From positions 1-12,115 of the forward strand of contig JAUVAM010000033.1 of NCBI GenBank assembly GCA_030591745.1: a DNA stretch of 12,115 nucleotides, given 5' to 3'. Of this stretch, positions 6,590 through 12,115 are shown piece by piece (the stretch's first letter is position 1; the number at the start of each line of letters is the position of its first letter). The position numbers were made by a program, and so were the translations under genes. The notes beneath the pieces were generated by a model that was not told the DNA's origin, did no database searches, and saw nothing but the letters and a program-made list of their open reading frames with translations. The DNA is from Deltaproteobacteria bacterium (lineage in GTDB: Bacteria > Myxococcota > B64-G9).

Positions 6590-7563
6590 ACCCAACCTCG
6601 CTGAATGAGGTGGCGCGCCAGTTGTTGGGCGATGAAGTTGGCGATACCCAGGTCTCGCTCTGTGTAAAGGTCTTCGGTATGCTTGTTGATGAGCTCGAGG
6701 GCTCCCACCACTCGACCATCAACCTGCATGGGCACACAGAGTATCGAGCGGGTCGGGTAGCCGATTTTCTCCGAGATGGCCGAATAGAAGCGCGGATCCC
6801 GTTGCGCATCGCTGACCGCTACCGCGATGCTGGATTCAGCGCAGAAGCCAACGATGCCTTGACCCATCTTCAGTTGTACGCCAACCAGCCCTTCGGATTT
6901 GGGGCCCTTGGCTGCGCCGAACTCCAGCCTGCGCGTGTTGATGTCGGCCAGTATCACGGAGCCAGCGTCCGAGGGCACCTTGGCCATGGCCAAGTCCAGC
7001 ATGAAATCCAGGGCGTCTTGTTTGCGTGACTTGTCTTTGACCTTGTCGGTGAACTCGAAAATCTCCTCCAGCAGATCGACGGTGGCCTCTGACGTGGATC
7101 CCAGGGATCGGCCGATGGCATCGGCGGCAGGGATGGCCGAGGCCGTCTCGCTGCGTCGTGGCTCCATGGGCGGGGGCGTGGGCGTGGGCAAGGGCTGCAC
7201 AGGGGCAGGTGGAGGCGCCTGGGGCACGAGCGTGGGCGTTGTTGGATGGGAGGGCTGAGGTACCTCCTCGGTAACCGCCGGCATTTCGGGTTGGGTGGCC
7301 ATCTCATCGCTGTTGGCCGCGACGGGAACTGGTGCCTCCAACAGTTCTTCAATTCGAAAGACCCTGCCCGAATGGGTATCCGTGACGTGGATGCTGTTGT
7401 CGTCTTTGATGTCGCAGAGCACTCCCTCGGGGGCGGGTCCCTCTTCGCCGACCTTGGCCAGGCCCGCTTTGAGTGCGTCGATCCAGCTTTCGGCCTTGAG
7501 CCGAAGACGCAGGTCCATCGGGATTCGGTCCGATTTTGGGATTAGGATCTCGAAGTTGGGCAT
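6586..7563 (-). CDS. GAF-domain protein with a Pro-rich linker
   Basis: A 325-residue protein without signal peptide or membrane segment, hence cytosolic. The start is the ATG at 7563, with GGAG at 7570-7573 (spacing 6); an earlier in-frame ATG at 7623 lies inside the promoter. Residues 1-75 form a small alpha/beta domain starting MPNFEILIPKSDRIPMDLRL. Residues about 90-140 are Pro/Thr-rich and unstructured. Residues about 175-322 form a GAF domain: DAGSVILADINTRRLEF, GQGIVGFCAESS, DPRFY, RSILCVPMQV and GRVVGALELINK are canonical. GAF domains bind small ligands or mediate signalling; no output domain (kinase, cyclase, HTH) is attached, so it may act through a partner. It is coupled to the downstream secreted DUF4124 gene by a 4-nt overlap. 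Confidence 0.88.
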   Translation of the reverse strand: MPNFEILIPKSDRIPMDLRLRLKAESWIDALKAGLAKVGEEGPAPEGVLCDIKDDNSIHVTDTHSGRVFRIEELLEAPVPVAANSDEMATQPEMPAVTEEVPQPSHPTTPTLVPQAPPPAPVQPLPTPTPPPMEPRRSETASAIPAADAIGRSLGSTSEATVDLLEEIFEFTDKVKDKSRKQDALDFMLDLAMAKVPSDAGSVILADINTRRLEFGAAKGPKSEGLVGVQLKMGQGIVGFCAESSIAVAVSDAQRDPRFYSAISEKIGYPTRSILCVPMQVDGRVVGALELINKHTEDLYTERDLGIANFIAQQLARHLIQRGWV

Positions 7564-7594
7564 GGCATTCTCCGCTGATGTTGTTCGGAAGTTC

Positions 7595-7623
7595 AGTTTA
7601 GGAGTGGTCCATTTGGGTGTCAA
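7595..7623 (-). promoter_or_regulatory. Sigma70-type promoter of the GAF/DUF4124 operon
   Basis: Read on the - strand: -35 TTGACA (7618-7623), 17-bp spacer, -10 TAAACT (7595-7600). The -35 is a perfect consensus and the -10 matches at four of six. Transcription would start near 7588, giving a leader of about 25 nt before the ATG at 7563 and including its GGAG site. Confidence 0.7.
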
Positions 7624-7633
7624 GCCGGTGCCG

Positions 7634-7662
7634 TTGACAGGCTCTGGCTTGGAGGCTAGGCT
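7634..7662 (+). promoter_or_regulatory. Sigma70-type promoter of the PEGA/Kelch operon
   Basis: -35 TTGACA (7634-7639), 17-bp spacer, then TAGGCT (7657-7662), a weak -10. Expected start near 7669, about 20 nt before the ATG at 7689. Its -35 box is only 10 bp from that of the divergent promoter, so the two polymerase sites abut. Confidence 0.5.
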
Positions 7663-7688
7663 TCAATTTCCACCAAAAGGGGATTGTC

Positions 7689-8984
7689 ATGGCCAAGGCT
7701 GGCAAGTGCTTTACATCCATCCTGGTAGGGTTTGTTTTGTTGCTTTCGTTGGTGAATTACGTTCGGGCTCAGGGTACGCGAGAGATGAATATTTGGGTTC
7801 CCGACCCGGAGAGCGAATTCGTTGAGGAGGCCGATAAGGCATTCCTTGGGGAGATGATGCGCAATGAAGCGCGTCGCTATTTGGCATTCAAGCTCATGGA
7901 TGACCCTGCGCTTGAAATGAAGTGGCTACGCAGCAAAGTAGGTTGTGCTGGACATAAGGCTCGCTGTTTGATCGCGGTGGGGCGAGCGGCCGATGCCGAC
8001 TTGATGGTTTATACCTCCGTGCAGAAGTTGCCCGGTCGCTTTATGGTGAAGATGGAGTTGGTCAATTTGAGGCAGGGCAAGGTGGTGAAAAGGGTTCGGC
8101 GGCGGGCCAAGGCTGGTCGGGAGCAATTGGTCAAGGCTTTGAAAAAGGGCTGGACCCAAGTGGTGGGACCTGTGTTCCGGCGACAGATTAATGTTCTGGC
8201 CAATGTGGATGGTGCCGAGGTCATGCTGGACGGCATCCCGGTGGGAAGCACCCCTTTCGGGGTTTCCTGGGAGCTGAAGAAGGGAACCCATGTGGTCAGC
8301 CTGACCCACCCTGATTTCAAGCCTGTCTCCAAGACTTTTCGGGTAGGTACCAAGCAGAAGAAAGTTCGTTTGCGTCTCAAGATGCGCTTCCAGGGCGGGA
8401 TGGAGGATATCCCCAGCGTTCCCCTGGTGCCCCTGGTTGCTGCCGGTACGAAGGCAGGGGGCAAGGACGAAGAGGACCTGCCACCAAGCGTGGGCATCAA
8501 GGTGGAAGGCAAAGATGAAGGGGATTTGCCACCAAGCGTGGGCATCAAGGTGGGAGGCAAAGATGAAGGGGATTTGCCACCAAGCGTGGGCATGAAAGTG
8601 GGCGGCAAGGACGAAGGGGATTTGCCACCAAGCGTGGGCATGAAAGTGGGCGGCAAGGACGAAGGGGATTTGTCGCCAAGCGTAGGTGTCAAGTTGGGAG
8701 TCAAAGACGGGCCAGGAAAGCTTCCTGAGGATGGGAAGGTGAGTGGTTCGGCGGATTTGGCCGCTTTGGATAAACTGGCCTTCATGCCTGGAGCTCAGGC
8801 CTCCGAGCCGGGAGACCAGTCCGAAACGATGGTGGTCGTTTCGCCTTTTTATAAGACCTGGTGGTTCTGGACCGCGGTTGGCGCGGTGGTGGTGGCCGGC
8901 ACGGTCACCGGCACGGTGTTGGCGGTGGACGGAGGGGGAGACGGCATCCCCTCGGGCCAGGGTCGTTTGTCTTTGCAGTTTTAG
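7689..8984 (+). CDS. PEGA-domain envelope protein with tandem 16-residue repeats and a C-terminal membrane anchor
   Basis: A 431-residue protein. The signal peptide or N-anchor is at about residues 8-27. Residues about 30-160 form an alpha/beta domain (LIAVGRAADADLMVYTSVQ, then a beta-hairpin) like the TolB-like or nucleoside-binding-like N-domains found before PEGA, but I do not assign it firmly. Residues about 166-235 are a PEGA domain: VDGAEVMLDGIPVGSTPF, then LKKGTHVVSLTHPDFKPVSK. PEGA domains are thought to serve as surface or wall-binding beta modules. Residues 258-337 are five 16-residue repeats (GKDEGDLPPSVG type). A TM helix at about 391-415 follows YKTWWFW. This layout is common in Myxococcota. 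A Shine-Dalgarno-like AAAAGGGGA (7675-7683) precedes the ATG. The Kelch lipoprotein gene starts 18 nt downstream, so the two are probably co-transcribed. Confidence 0.87.
   Translation: MAKAGKCFTSILVGFVLLLSLVNYVRAQGTREMNIWVPDPESEFVEEADKAFLGEMMRNEARRYLAFKLMDDPALEMKWLRSKVGCAGHKARCLIAVGRAADADLMVYTSVQKLPGRFMVKMELVNLRQGKVVKRVRRRAKAGREQLVKALKKGWTQVVGPVFRRQINVLANVDGAEVMLDGIPVGSTPFGVSWELKKGTHVVSLTHPDFKPVSKTFRVGTKQKKVRLRLKMRFQGGMEDIPSVPLVPLVAAGTKAGGKDEEDLPPSVGIKVEGKDEGDLPPSVGIKVGGKDEGDLPPSVGMKVGGKDEGDLPPSVGMKVGGKDEGDLSPSVGVKLGVKDGPGKLPEDGKVSGSADLAALDKLAFMPGAQASEPGDQSETMVVVSPFYKTWWFWTAVGAVVVAGTVTGTVLAVDGGGDGIPSGQGRLSLQF
8460..8699 (+). repeat. Five tandem 48-bp in-frame repeats inside the PEGA gene
   Basis: Units start at 8460, 8508, 8556, 8604 and 8652, each encoding 16 residues around GKDEGDLPPSVG. 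Units 2 to 4 are nearly identical in DNA; units 3 and 4 differ only at a few synonymous positions. Unit 1 (EE for EG) and unit 5 (LSPSVGVKLG) are more diverged, as expected if the array grew from the middle. A partial sixth unit (VKDG) follows. The period is a multiple of 3, so copy-number change would not break the frame. Confidence 0.95.
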
Positions 8985-9002
8985 CCAGCGGGGAAATGGG
9001 CC

Positions 9003-10592
9003 ATGAACGCCATGAAATCTATAGTCGCCGGATTCGCTCTGATGCTTGGTCTGTTCTTCGCTTGTGATGGACAGCAGCAAGGCGGTCTGGGTTTGGACCT
9101 TCGTTTTGCCCAACTCGAACAGGCACAGACTGCCGAGGCGGGCTTGCCGGTCGACGTGTTGTCCATCCAGGTTGATGTCTTGGACTGGTATGATGGCAGC
9201 CTTTTGGCTGACAGCGGTTGCCTTGATGTGGCCGGCGATGAGGCGGGTCGGGCTGGCCTGCAGATCGATTTGGTGCCGAATGTGGTCAAGGTGCGGGTGC
9301 GTGGGTATGCTGACGCTGCATGCGCCTTAAGTCCCGAGTGGTCGGGGTCTTCGGCTCGCATCGTGATGGCGGAGGGCGAAGAGAATATCGTGCCCATCTA
9401 CGTTACCCGCCGGGGCCTCAGCCTTAACCCCATTCGTAGCTTCTTGCCCCATGGCCGCGCTTTCGCCACGGCAACGCCCCTGGTGGACGGTCGCATCCTC
9501 GTGGCCGGTGGGTTTAGCGAGGTTGAGCAGGGCGGGGCCCGTGAGCCGGCGGTTCTCAAGGCGGCTTGCGACGCCTGGATATACGATCCGGGTCTGGCTG
9601 ATTTCACATCGCTCGCAATCCCTTTGGTGAACTGCCGCGGTCTGCATCGGGCCTTGGCCATGGAGGACGGCAGCGTCTGGTTGATCGGTGGTGCCACGCA
9701 AGCCGACTTGGAACCAGTCGGTGGGACGCGGCCTATCCTGCGTCCCTCGATGGATAATCTGGTCGGCAGCGTGGAGCGCTACGATCCGCAAACCGGGCGG
9801 TTCGAGCTTTTGAAGCAGGAGGCCCCTTTGGCCCGGGCTCAGATGGCCTTGGGTCAGGACGGCATCAACGGGAGTCTGATTTTTGGGGGGCGCAGCACCC
9901 AATTGCGAAGTCGGGATATTCTGTCTTTGAGTTGGGTGGGGGATGAGCTTTTGTTGGGGGTGCTCGATGAGCAATTGAGCGTGGCCCGCGCCGGCGCTGA
10001 ATCCGTGACTTTGGGAGACGCTTTCTTGGTCTTTGGGGGTCAGATGCCAGGTGAGTCGTCGCTGGAAATGATTGACGCCCTGAGTCGAGAGGCCGAGCCC
10101 GTGGATCTGGCTGAGCTGAGCGACTTACAGGATTGGAGCTTGACCGGGCATGCTTTGAGTAAGCGGGATGATCCCGATGCCATGAGGGTTTTGCTGACAG
10201 GCGGCATGCCCTCTGCCCCTGCATCGGTAGCCAGCAATGTGTCAATGTGGATCGAATATGACGGTCAAGGCGGTTTTGACTTCGTCGCGACTCAGATGGA
10301 TTCAGCAAGGGCATACCATGCGGCGGTATACGTCGACACACCCGAATCAGACGGCTTGTCAGGTTGGGTTTTGGCCGGCGGCTTGGGCGTGGTGGGTATG
10401 GGGCGTAAGGACATGGAGATGCACGATGTTTCCGGTGCGGTTCGTAGCCTGGACGGAGAACTGGCCACCGGGTCTTTGGGCATCAGCCACGCGTCACTAC
10501 CGGATGGGTCGATTCTATTGCTGGGGGGCTTGGATGTCGATGCGAACGCTGTTGTCAGCCTGGTTCTGGAAGCACAAATTTTGGCTCCCTGA
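9003..10592 (+). CDS. Kelch-repeat beta-propeller lipoprotein
   Basis: A 529-residue exported protein. The N-terminus MKSIVAGFALMLGLFFAC looks like a lipoprotein signal with Cys21 as the lipidated residue; the box LFFAC is not ideal and the residue after Cys is Asp. A beta-rich domain follows at about 30-135. Seven Kelch-like repeats then follow, each a conserved H/R-A start and a closing hydrophobic strand with GG: near residues 150 (HGRAFATATPLVDGRILVAGG), 214 (ALAMEDGSVWLIGG), 277, 327, 382, 435 and 492 (ASLPDGSILLLGG). Seven repeats fit a seven-bladed propeller. Such folds bind proteins or sugars, and here the ligand is unknown. The start may be the ATG at 9003 or at 9012; the Shine-Dalgarno is weak (GGGGA, about 8990-8994). 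It lies 18 nt behind the PEGA gene and its stop is 6 nt from the convergent gene's. Confidence 0.85.
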   Translation: MNAMKSIVAGFALMLGLFFACDGQQQGGLGLDLRFAQLEQAQTAEAGLPVDVLSIQVDVLDWYDGSLLADSGCLDVAGDEAGRAGLQIDLVPNVVKVRVRGYADAACALSPEWSGSSARIVMAEGEENIVPIYVTRRGLSLNPIRSFLPHGRAFATATPLVDGRILVAGGFSEVEQGGAREPAVLKAACDAWIYDPGLADFTSLAIPLVNCRGLHRALAMEDGSVWLIGGATQADLEPVGGTRPILRPSMDNLVGSVERYDPQTGRFELLKQEAPLARAQMALGQDGINGSLIFGGRSTQLRSRDILSLSWVGDELLLGVLDEQLSVARAGAESVTLGDAFLVFGGQMPGESSLEMIDALSREAEPVDLAELSDLQDWSLTGHALSKRDDPDAMRVLLTGGMPSAPASVASNVSMWIEYDGQGGFDFVATQMDSARAYHAAVYVDTPESDGLSGWVLAGGLGVVGMGRKDMEMHDVSGAVRSLDGELATGSLGISHASLPDGSILLLGGLDVDANAVVSLVLEAQILAP

Positions 10593-10594
10593 TT

Positions 10595-10614
10595 TGTTCT
10601 AGTGAACAGTCCCC
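10595..10614 (-). repeat. GGGGAC-headed hairpin motif at the convergent gene junction
   Basis: On the - strand GGGGAC (10609-10614) is followed at once by a perfect 5-bp stem, TGTTC (10604-10608) / GAACA (10595-10599), with loop ACTA. It spans the last codons and stop of the Ig-like gene and the gap to the Kelch gene stop. A short conserved head followed by a small palindrome is REP-like, and the GGGGAC head is shared with the RAYT repeats in this window. As a single copy the assignment is tentative. It lacks the GC stem and T-tract of a terminator. Confidence 0.3.
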
Positions 10615-11996
10615 GAGATGGTTGGCAGGTCCGCGGTTTGCCGATGGGCTGAGTAGCCCGAGAAGTTGAGCGAGGGTGTCCAGGTTACCTCTGCATCCAG
10701 GGTCGCCGTGTGGGGTTCTTCGCCGCTCGTGTTGTCTTCCAGGATGACCTGATATTGGCGATGTTCGTTGAAGCTCTCCGTTTGTACCGAGCCGTCCAGA
10801 TGGAAGGCGATGCCCATGGAGGGGACCAGATCCACCGAGCTTGCACCCGAGATGCGGGCACCACTGACGGAGAAGGCCACTTTGTCGCTTGTTGAGTTGG
10901 AGGCGATGGGGTTGTGATTTTCGTCCATCAGGTAGAGCGCGAAGGTTTGGTTGCCTCCGTTTTGGATGGAGATGCCGTTGGGGTCGTAGTGGCTGGTGTC
11001 GTTGCTGGCGTGGGGCGCACCGGTGAACATGATGCGCACGCTGGTCCAGATGGTGGTCTTATCGTTCCAGCGGCCGTCAGGATAATCCCAGGTTTGATTG
11101 TTGTTGGCGTCCACCCAGGGCTCACCCGTATCCCACATGTTGTTGTCGTTGGAGTCCAAGTACGGTTCGGCCAGATCGTGACCCACGAAGCTTTCGCCCG
11201 TGTCGTAGACGCCGTTGCCGTTGGAATCCGTGAAACCCTCCTCACCGTCGGTGTAGAAGATGATGGTCAGCAAGCCATCCCGGGGGTTGCGGATCTCGTA
11301 GGTTTCATCCATGTGGCTGGGTTCGCCCATCATGGGCTCTACGTTCAGGGGATCGCAGTCTGGCTGCAAGGCGAAGATGTATGCGTTTAAGCTATCGTCG
11401 TATTCTTCCAGGGTGGCCGAACAGTCGCTCTCCACCATGGCCTTGATGTCGGCCCGTGGCACGCTCTGGCCGTTGGCGTCCTTGGCGGTGACCGTGCATT
11501 GGATGCGCATGCCTTGTCGTTCCGCTTCATTGGCGTAGACAGAGACATTGTTGGGCACGCAGGTGGCGGTAAATGACTTGCCGGAGGGTAGGCCGCCGGT
11601 CTGGGAGAAAACAGGGATGGAGTCGGTGACGGTCACCGCGCCGATGGTCAGATACTCGACGCCGACGCTGCCTTCTTTGCCTCCCTCACCAGGGAAGCTG
11701 TGTAGGGTGGCTTCTGCCTGGCCGGTGGTCGTGGTGACTTGGATTTCCTGCAAGGGCTCATCGCTGGCCGACTCAAAAGGCTCGAAGCTGCCCACCGTGG
11801 TCGTGAAGGTCGCCTTTTTGCCGGATTGCGCGTCTCCTCCTTGTTCTTGCAGGAGGGCGACTACCTGAATGGCTCCCCCCCAGGGGATGGTGTCGCCGTC
11901 GGGCAGTTCCAAGGTGGCGCTGTTATTTAAGCTGCAGCAGACCAAGGACTTGCCAAGGAGGAAGAGGATGGGGATCCAAATCAGGGTTCGTTTCAT
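10599..11996 (-). CDS. Secreted Ig-like-domain protein with Asp/Asn-rich calcium-type loops
   Basis: A 465-residue exported protein, probably a lipoprotein. The ATG at 11996 follows AGGAG with 8-nt spacing; an in-frame ATG at 12074 lies in the promoter and is rejected. The signal segment is TLIWIPILFLLGKSLVCC, with Cys20 or Cys21 as lipidation candidates. Residues about 30-145 look like a bacterial Ig-like (Big_1/invasin-type) domain: GAIQVVALLQEQ, KATFTTTVGSFEP, TTTGQAEATLHS. A second such domain follows (CTVTAKDANGQSVPRADIKA). It then carries three loops, DSNGNGVYDTGE (257-268), DSNDNNMWDTGE (281-292) and DANNNQTWDYPDG (296-308), resembling EF-hand/dockerin-type calcium ligands. A third beta-rich region ends the protein. 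The likely role is a cell-surface structural or adhesive protein; no enzymatic motif was seen. Confidence 0.82.
   Translation of the reverse strand: MKRTLIWIPILFLLGKSLVCCSLNNSATLELPDGDTIPWGGAIQVVALLQEQGGDAQSGKKATFTTTVGSFEPFESASDEPLQEIQVTTTTGQAEATLHSFPGEGGKEGSVGVEYLTIGAVTVTDSIPVFSQTGGLPSGKSFTATCVPNNVSVYANEAERQGMRIQCTVTAKDANGQSVPRADIKAMVESDCSATLEEYDDSLNAYIFALQPDCDPLNVEPMMGEPSHMDETYEIRNPRDGLLTIIFYTDGEEGFTDSNGNGVYDTGESFVGHDLAEPYLDSNDNNMWDTGEPWVDANNNQTWDYPDGRWNDKTTIWTSVRIMFTGAPHASNDTSHYDPNGISIQNGGNQTFALYLMDENHNPIASNSTSDKVAFSVSGARISGASSVDLVPSMGIAFHLDGSVQTESFNEHRQYQVILEDNTSGEEPHTATLDAEVTWTPSLNFSGYSAHRQTADLPTISGTVH
11073..11228 (-). repeat. Three DxNxNxxxD-type loops encoded in the Ig-like gene
   Basis: Three successive segments carry the pattern D-x-N-x-N-x-x-(Y/W)-D followed by TGE in the first two and YPDG in the third. 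Asp/Asn occupy the positions that coordinate Ca2+ in EF-hand and dockerin loops. Spacing is 24 and 15 residues. They interrupt the beta-rich region between the second and third domains. Calcium binding is inferred from the pattern only. Confidence 0.7.
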
Positions 11997-12045
11997 CGCG
12001 TTGACTCCTGCTCGTTGAGAGCGGTGTGTGCGTATCTTCTCTTCA

Positions 12046-12074
12046 ATATTATGGGATTCTTGCTTTTGATTCAA
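12046..12074 (-). promoter_or_regulatory. Sigma70-type promoter of the Ig-like gene
   Basis: Read on the - strand: -35 TTGAAT (12069-12074), 17-bp spacer, -10 TAATAT (12046-12051). A CATAAT with 15-bp spacing overlaps it as an alternative -10. Expected start near 12039, a leader of about 43 nt to the ATG at 11996. The region is AT-rich compared with its surroundings. Confidence 0.6.
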
Positions 12075-12115
12075 GATCCGGTAGCCTGTTGGGGTCTTGT
12101 CCGGCGCGAGGCATC

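Noticed and set aside
6593..6595. TTG as the start of the DUF4124 gene
   Set aside because: It touches the GAGG site with no spacing; the GTG at 6587-6589 has 6-nt spacing and a GTGA overlap.
10595..10608. Bidirectional terminator between the convergent genes
   Set aside because: The 5-bp stem is AT-rich and neither strand has a T-tract after it.
11997..12074. N-terminal extension of the Ig-like protein from the ATG at 12074
   Set aside because: It would place the signal peptide 27 residues inside and overlaps the -35/-10 boxes; the ATG at 11996 has AGGAG and opens the signal peptide.

Overview
The window is a stretch of GC-rich bacterial chromosome with long genes and short gaps. Its gene content (PEGA-domain protein with a C-terminal membrane anchor, Kelch-repeat lipoprotein, Ig-like protein with Asp/Asn-rich calcium-type loops, GAF protein, DUF4124 protein, c-type cytochromes) suggests a Gram-negative, probably aerobic or facultative bacterium of the Myxococcota/Bradymonadales-like (former Deltaproteobacteria) group. 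This placement is inferred from gene style only; no rRNA or marker gene is present.

Left part (1-2714, + strand): the end of an ABC/MacA-type periplasmic adaptor gene is followed by two paralogous MacB/FtsX-type permease genes, the last two overlapping by 4 nt. They look like one export operon. No ATPase gene is visible and the permeases carry no fused ATPase domain, so that subunit must lie upstream or elsewhere.

Inserted element (2716-3986): a REP-associated tyrosine (HUH, Y1) transposase gene is bracketed by a notable repeat set. Two direct copies of a 21-bp sequence lie on the left at an exact 34-bp period, and two copies lie on the right at the same period in inverted orientation. The transposase has an added C-terminal domain resembling DNA-binding domain IV of DnaA. 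The element starts two bases after the permease stop codon and ends about 60 bp before the next gene.

Cytochrome pair (4047-5947, + strand): a secreted protein joining a beta-rich domain to a cytochrome c'/c556-like heme domain is followed, 14 nt later, by a secreted class I cytochrome c with a roughly 190-residue C-terminal extension that I do not recognise. They probably serve in one periplasmic electron-transfer or sensing unit.

Middle (5957-7563, - strand): a cytosolic GAF-domain protein and a secreted DUF4124 protein are translationally coupled by a GTGA overlap. They are transcribed from a strong-looking sigma70-type promoter set back-to-back with the promoter of the next, divergent operon.

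Right part (7689-10592, + strand): a PEGA-domain envelope protein with five 48-bp tandem repeats, then a Kelch-repeat lipoprotein. Converging on these from the other side is a secreted Ig-like protein with three Asp/Asn-rich loops (10599-11996, - strand) that has its own promoter. Only 6 nt separate the two convergent stop codons, and a GGGGAC-headed hairpin motif covers that junction. No stretch longer than about 220 bases is without a gene. I saw no tRNA, rRNA, CRISPR array or convincing rho-independent terminator.
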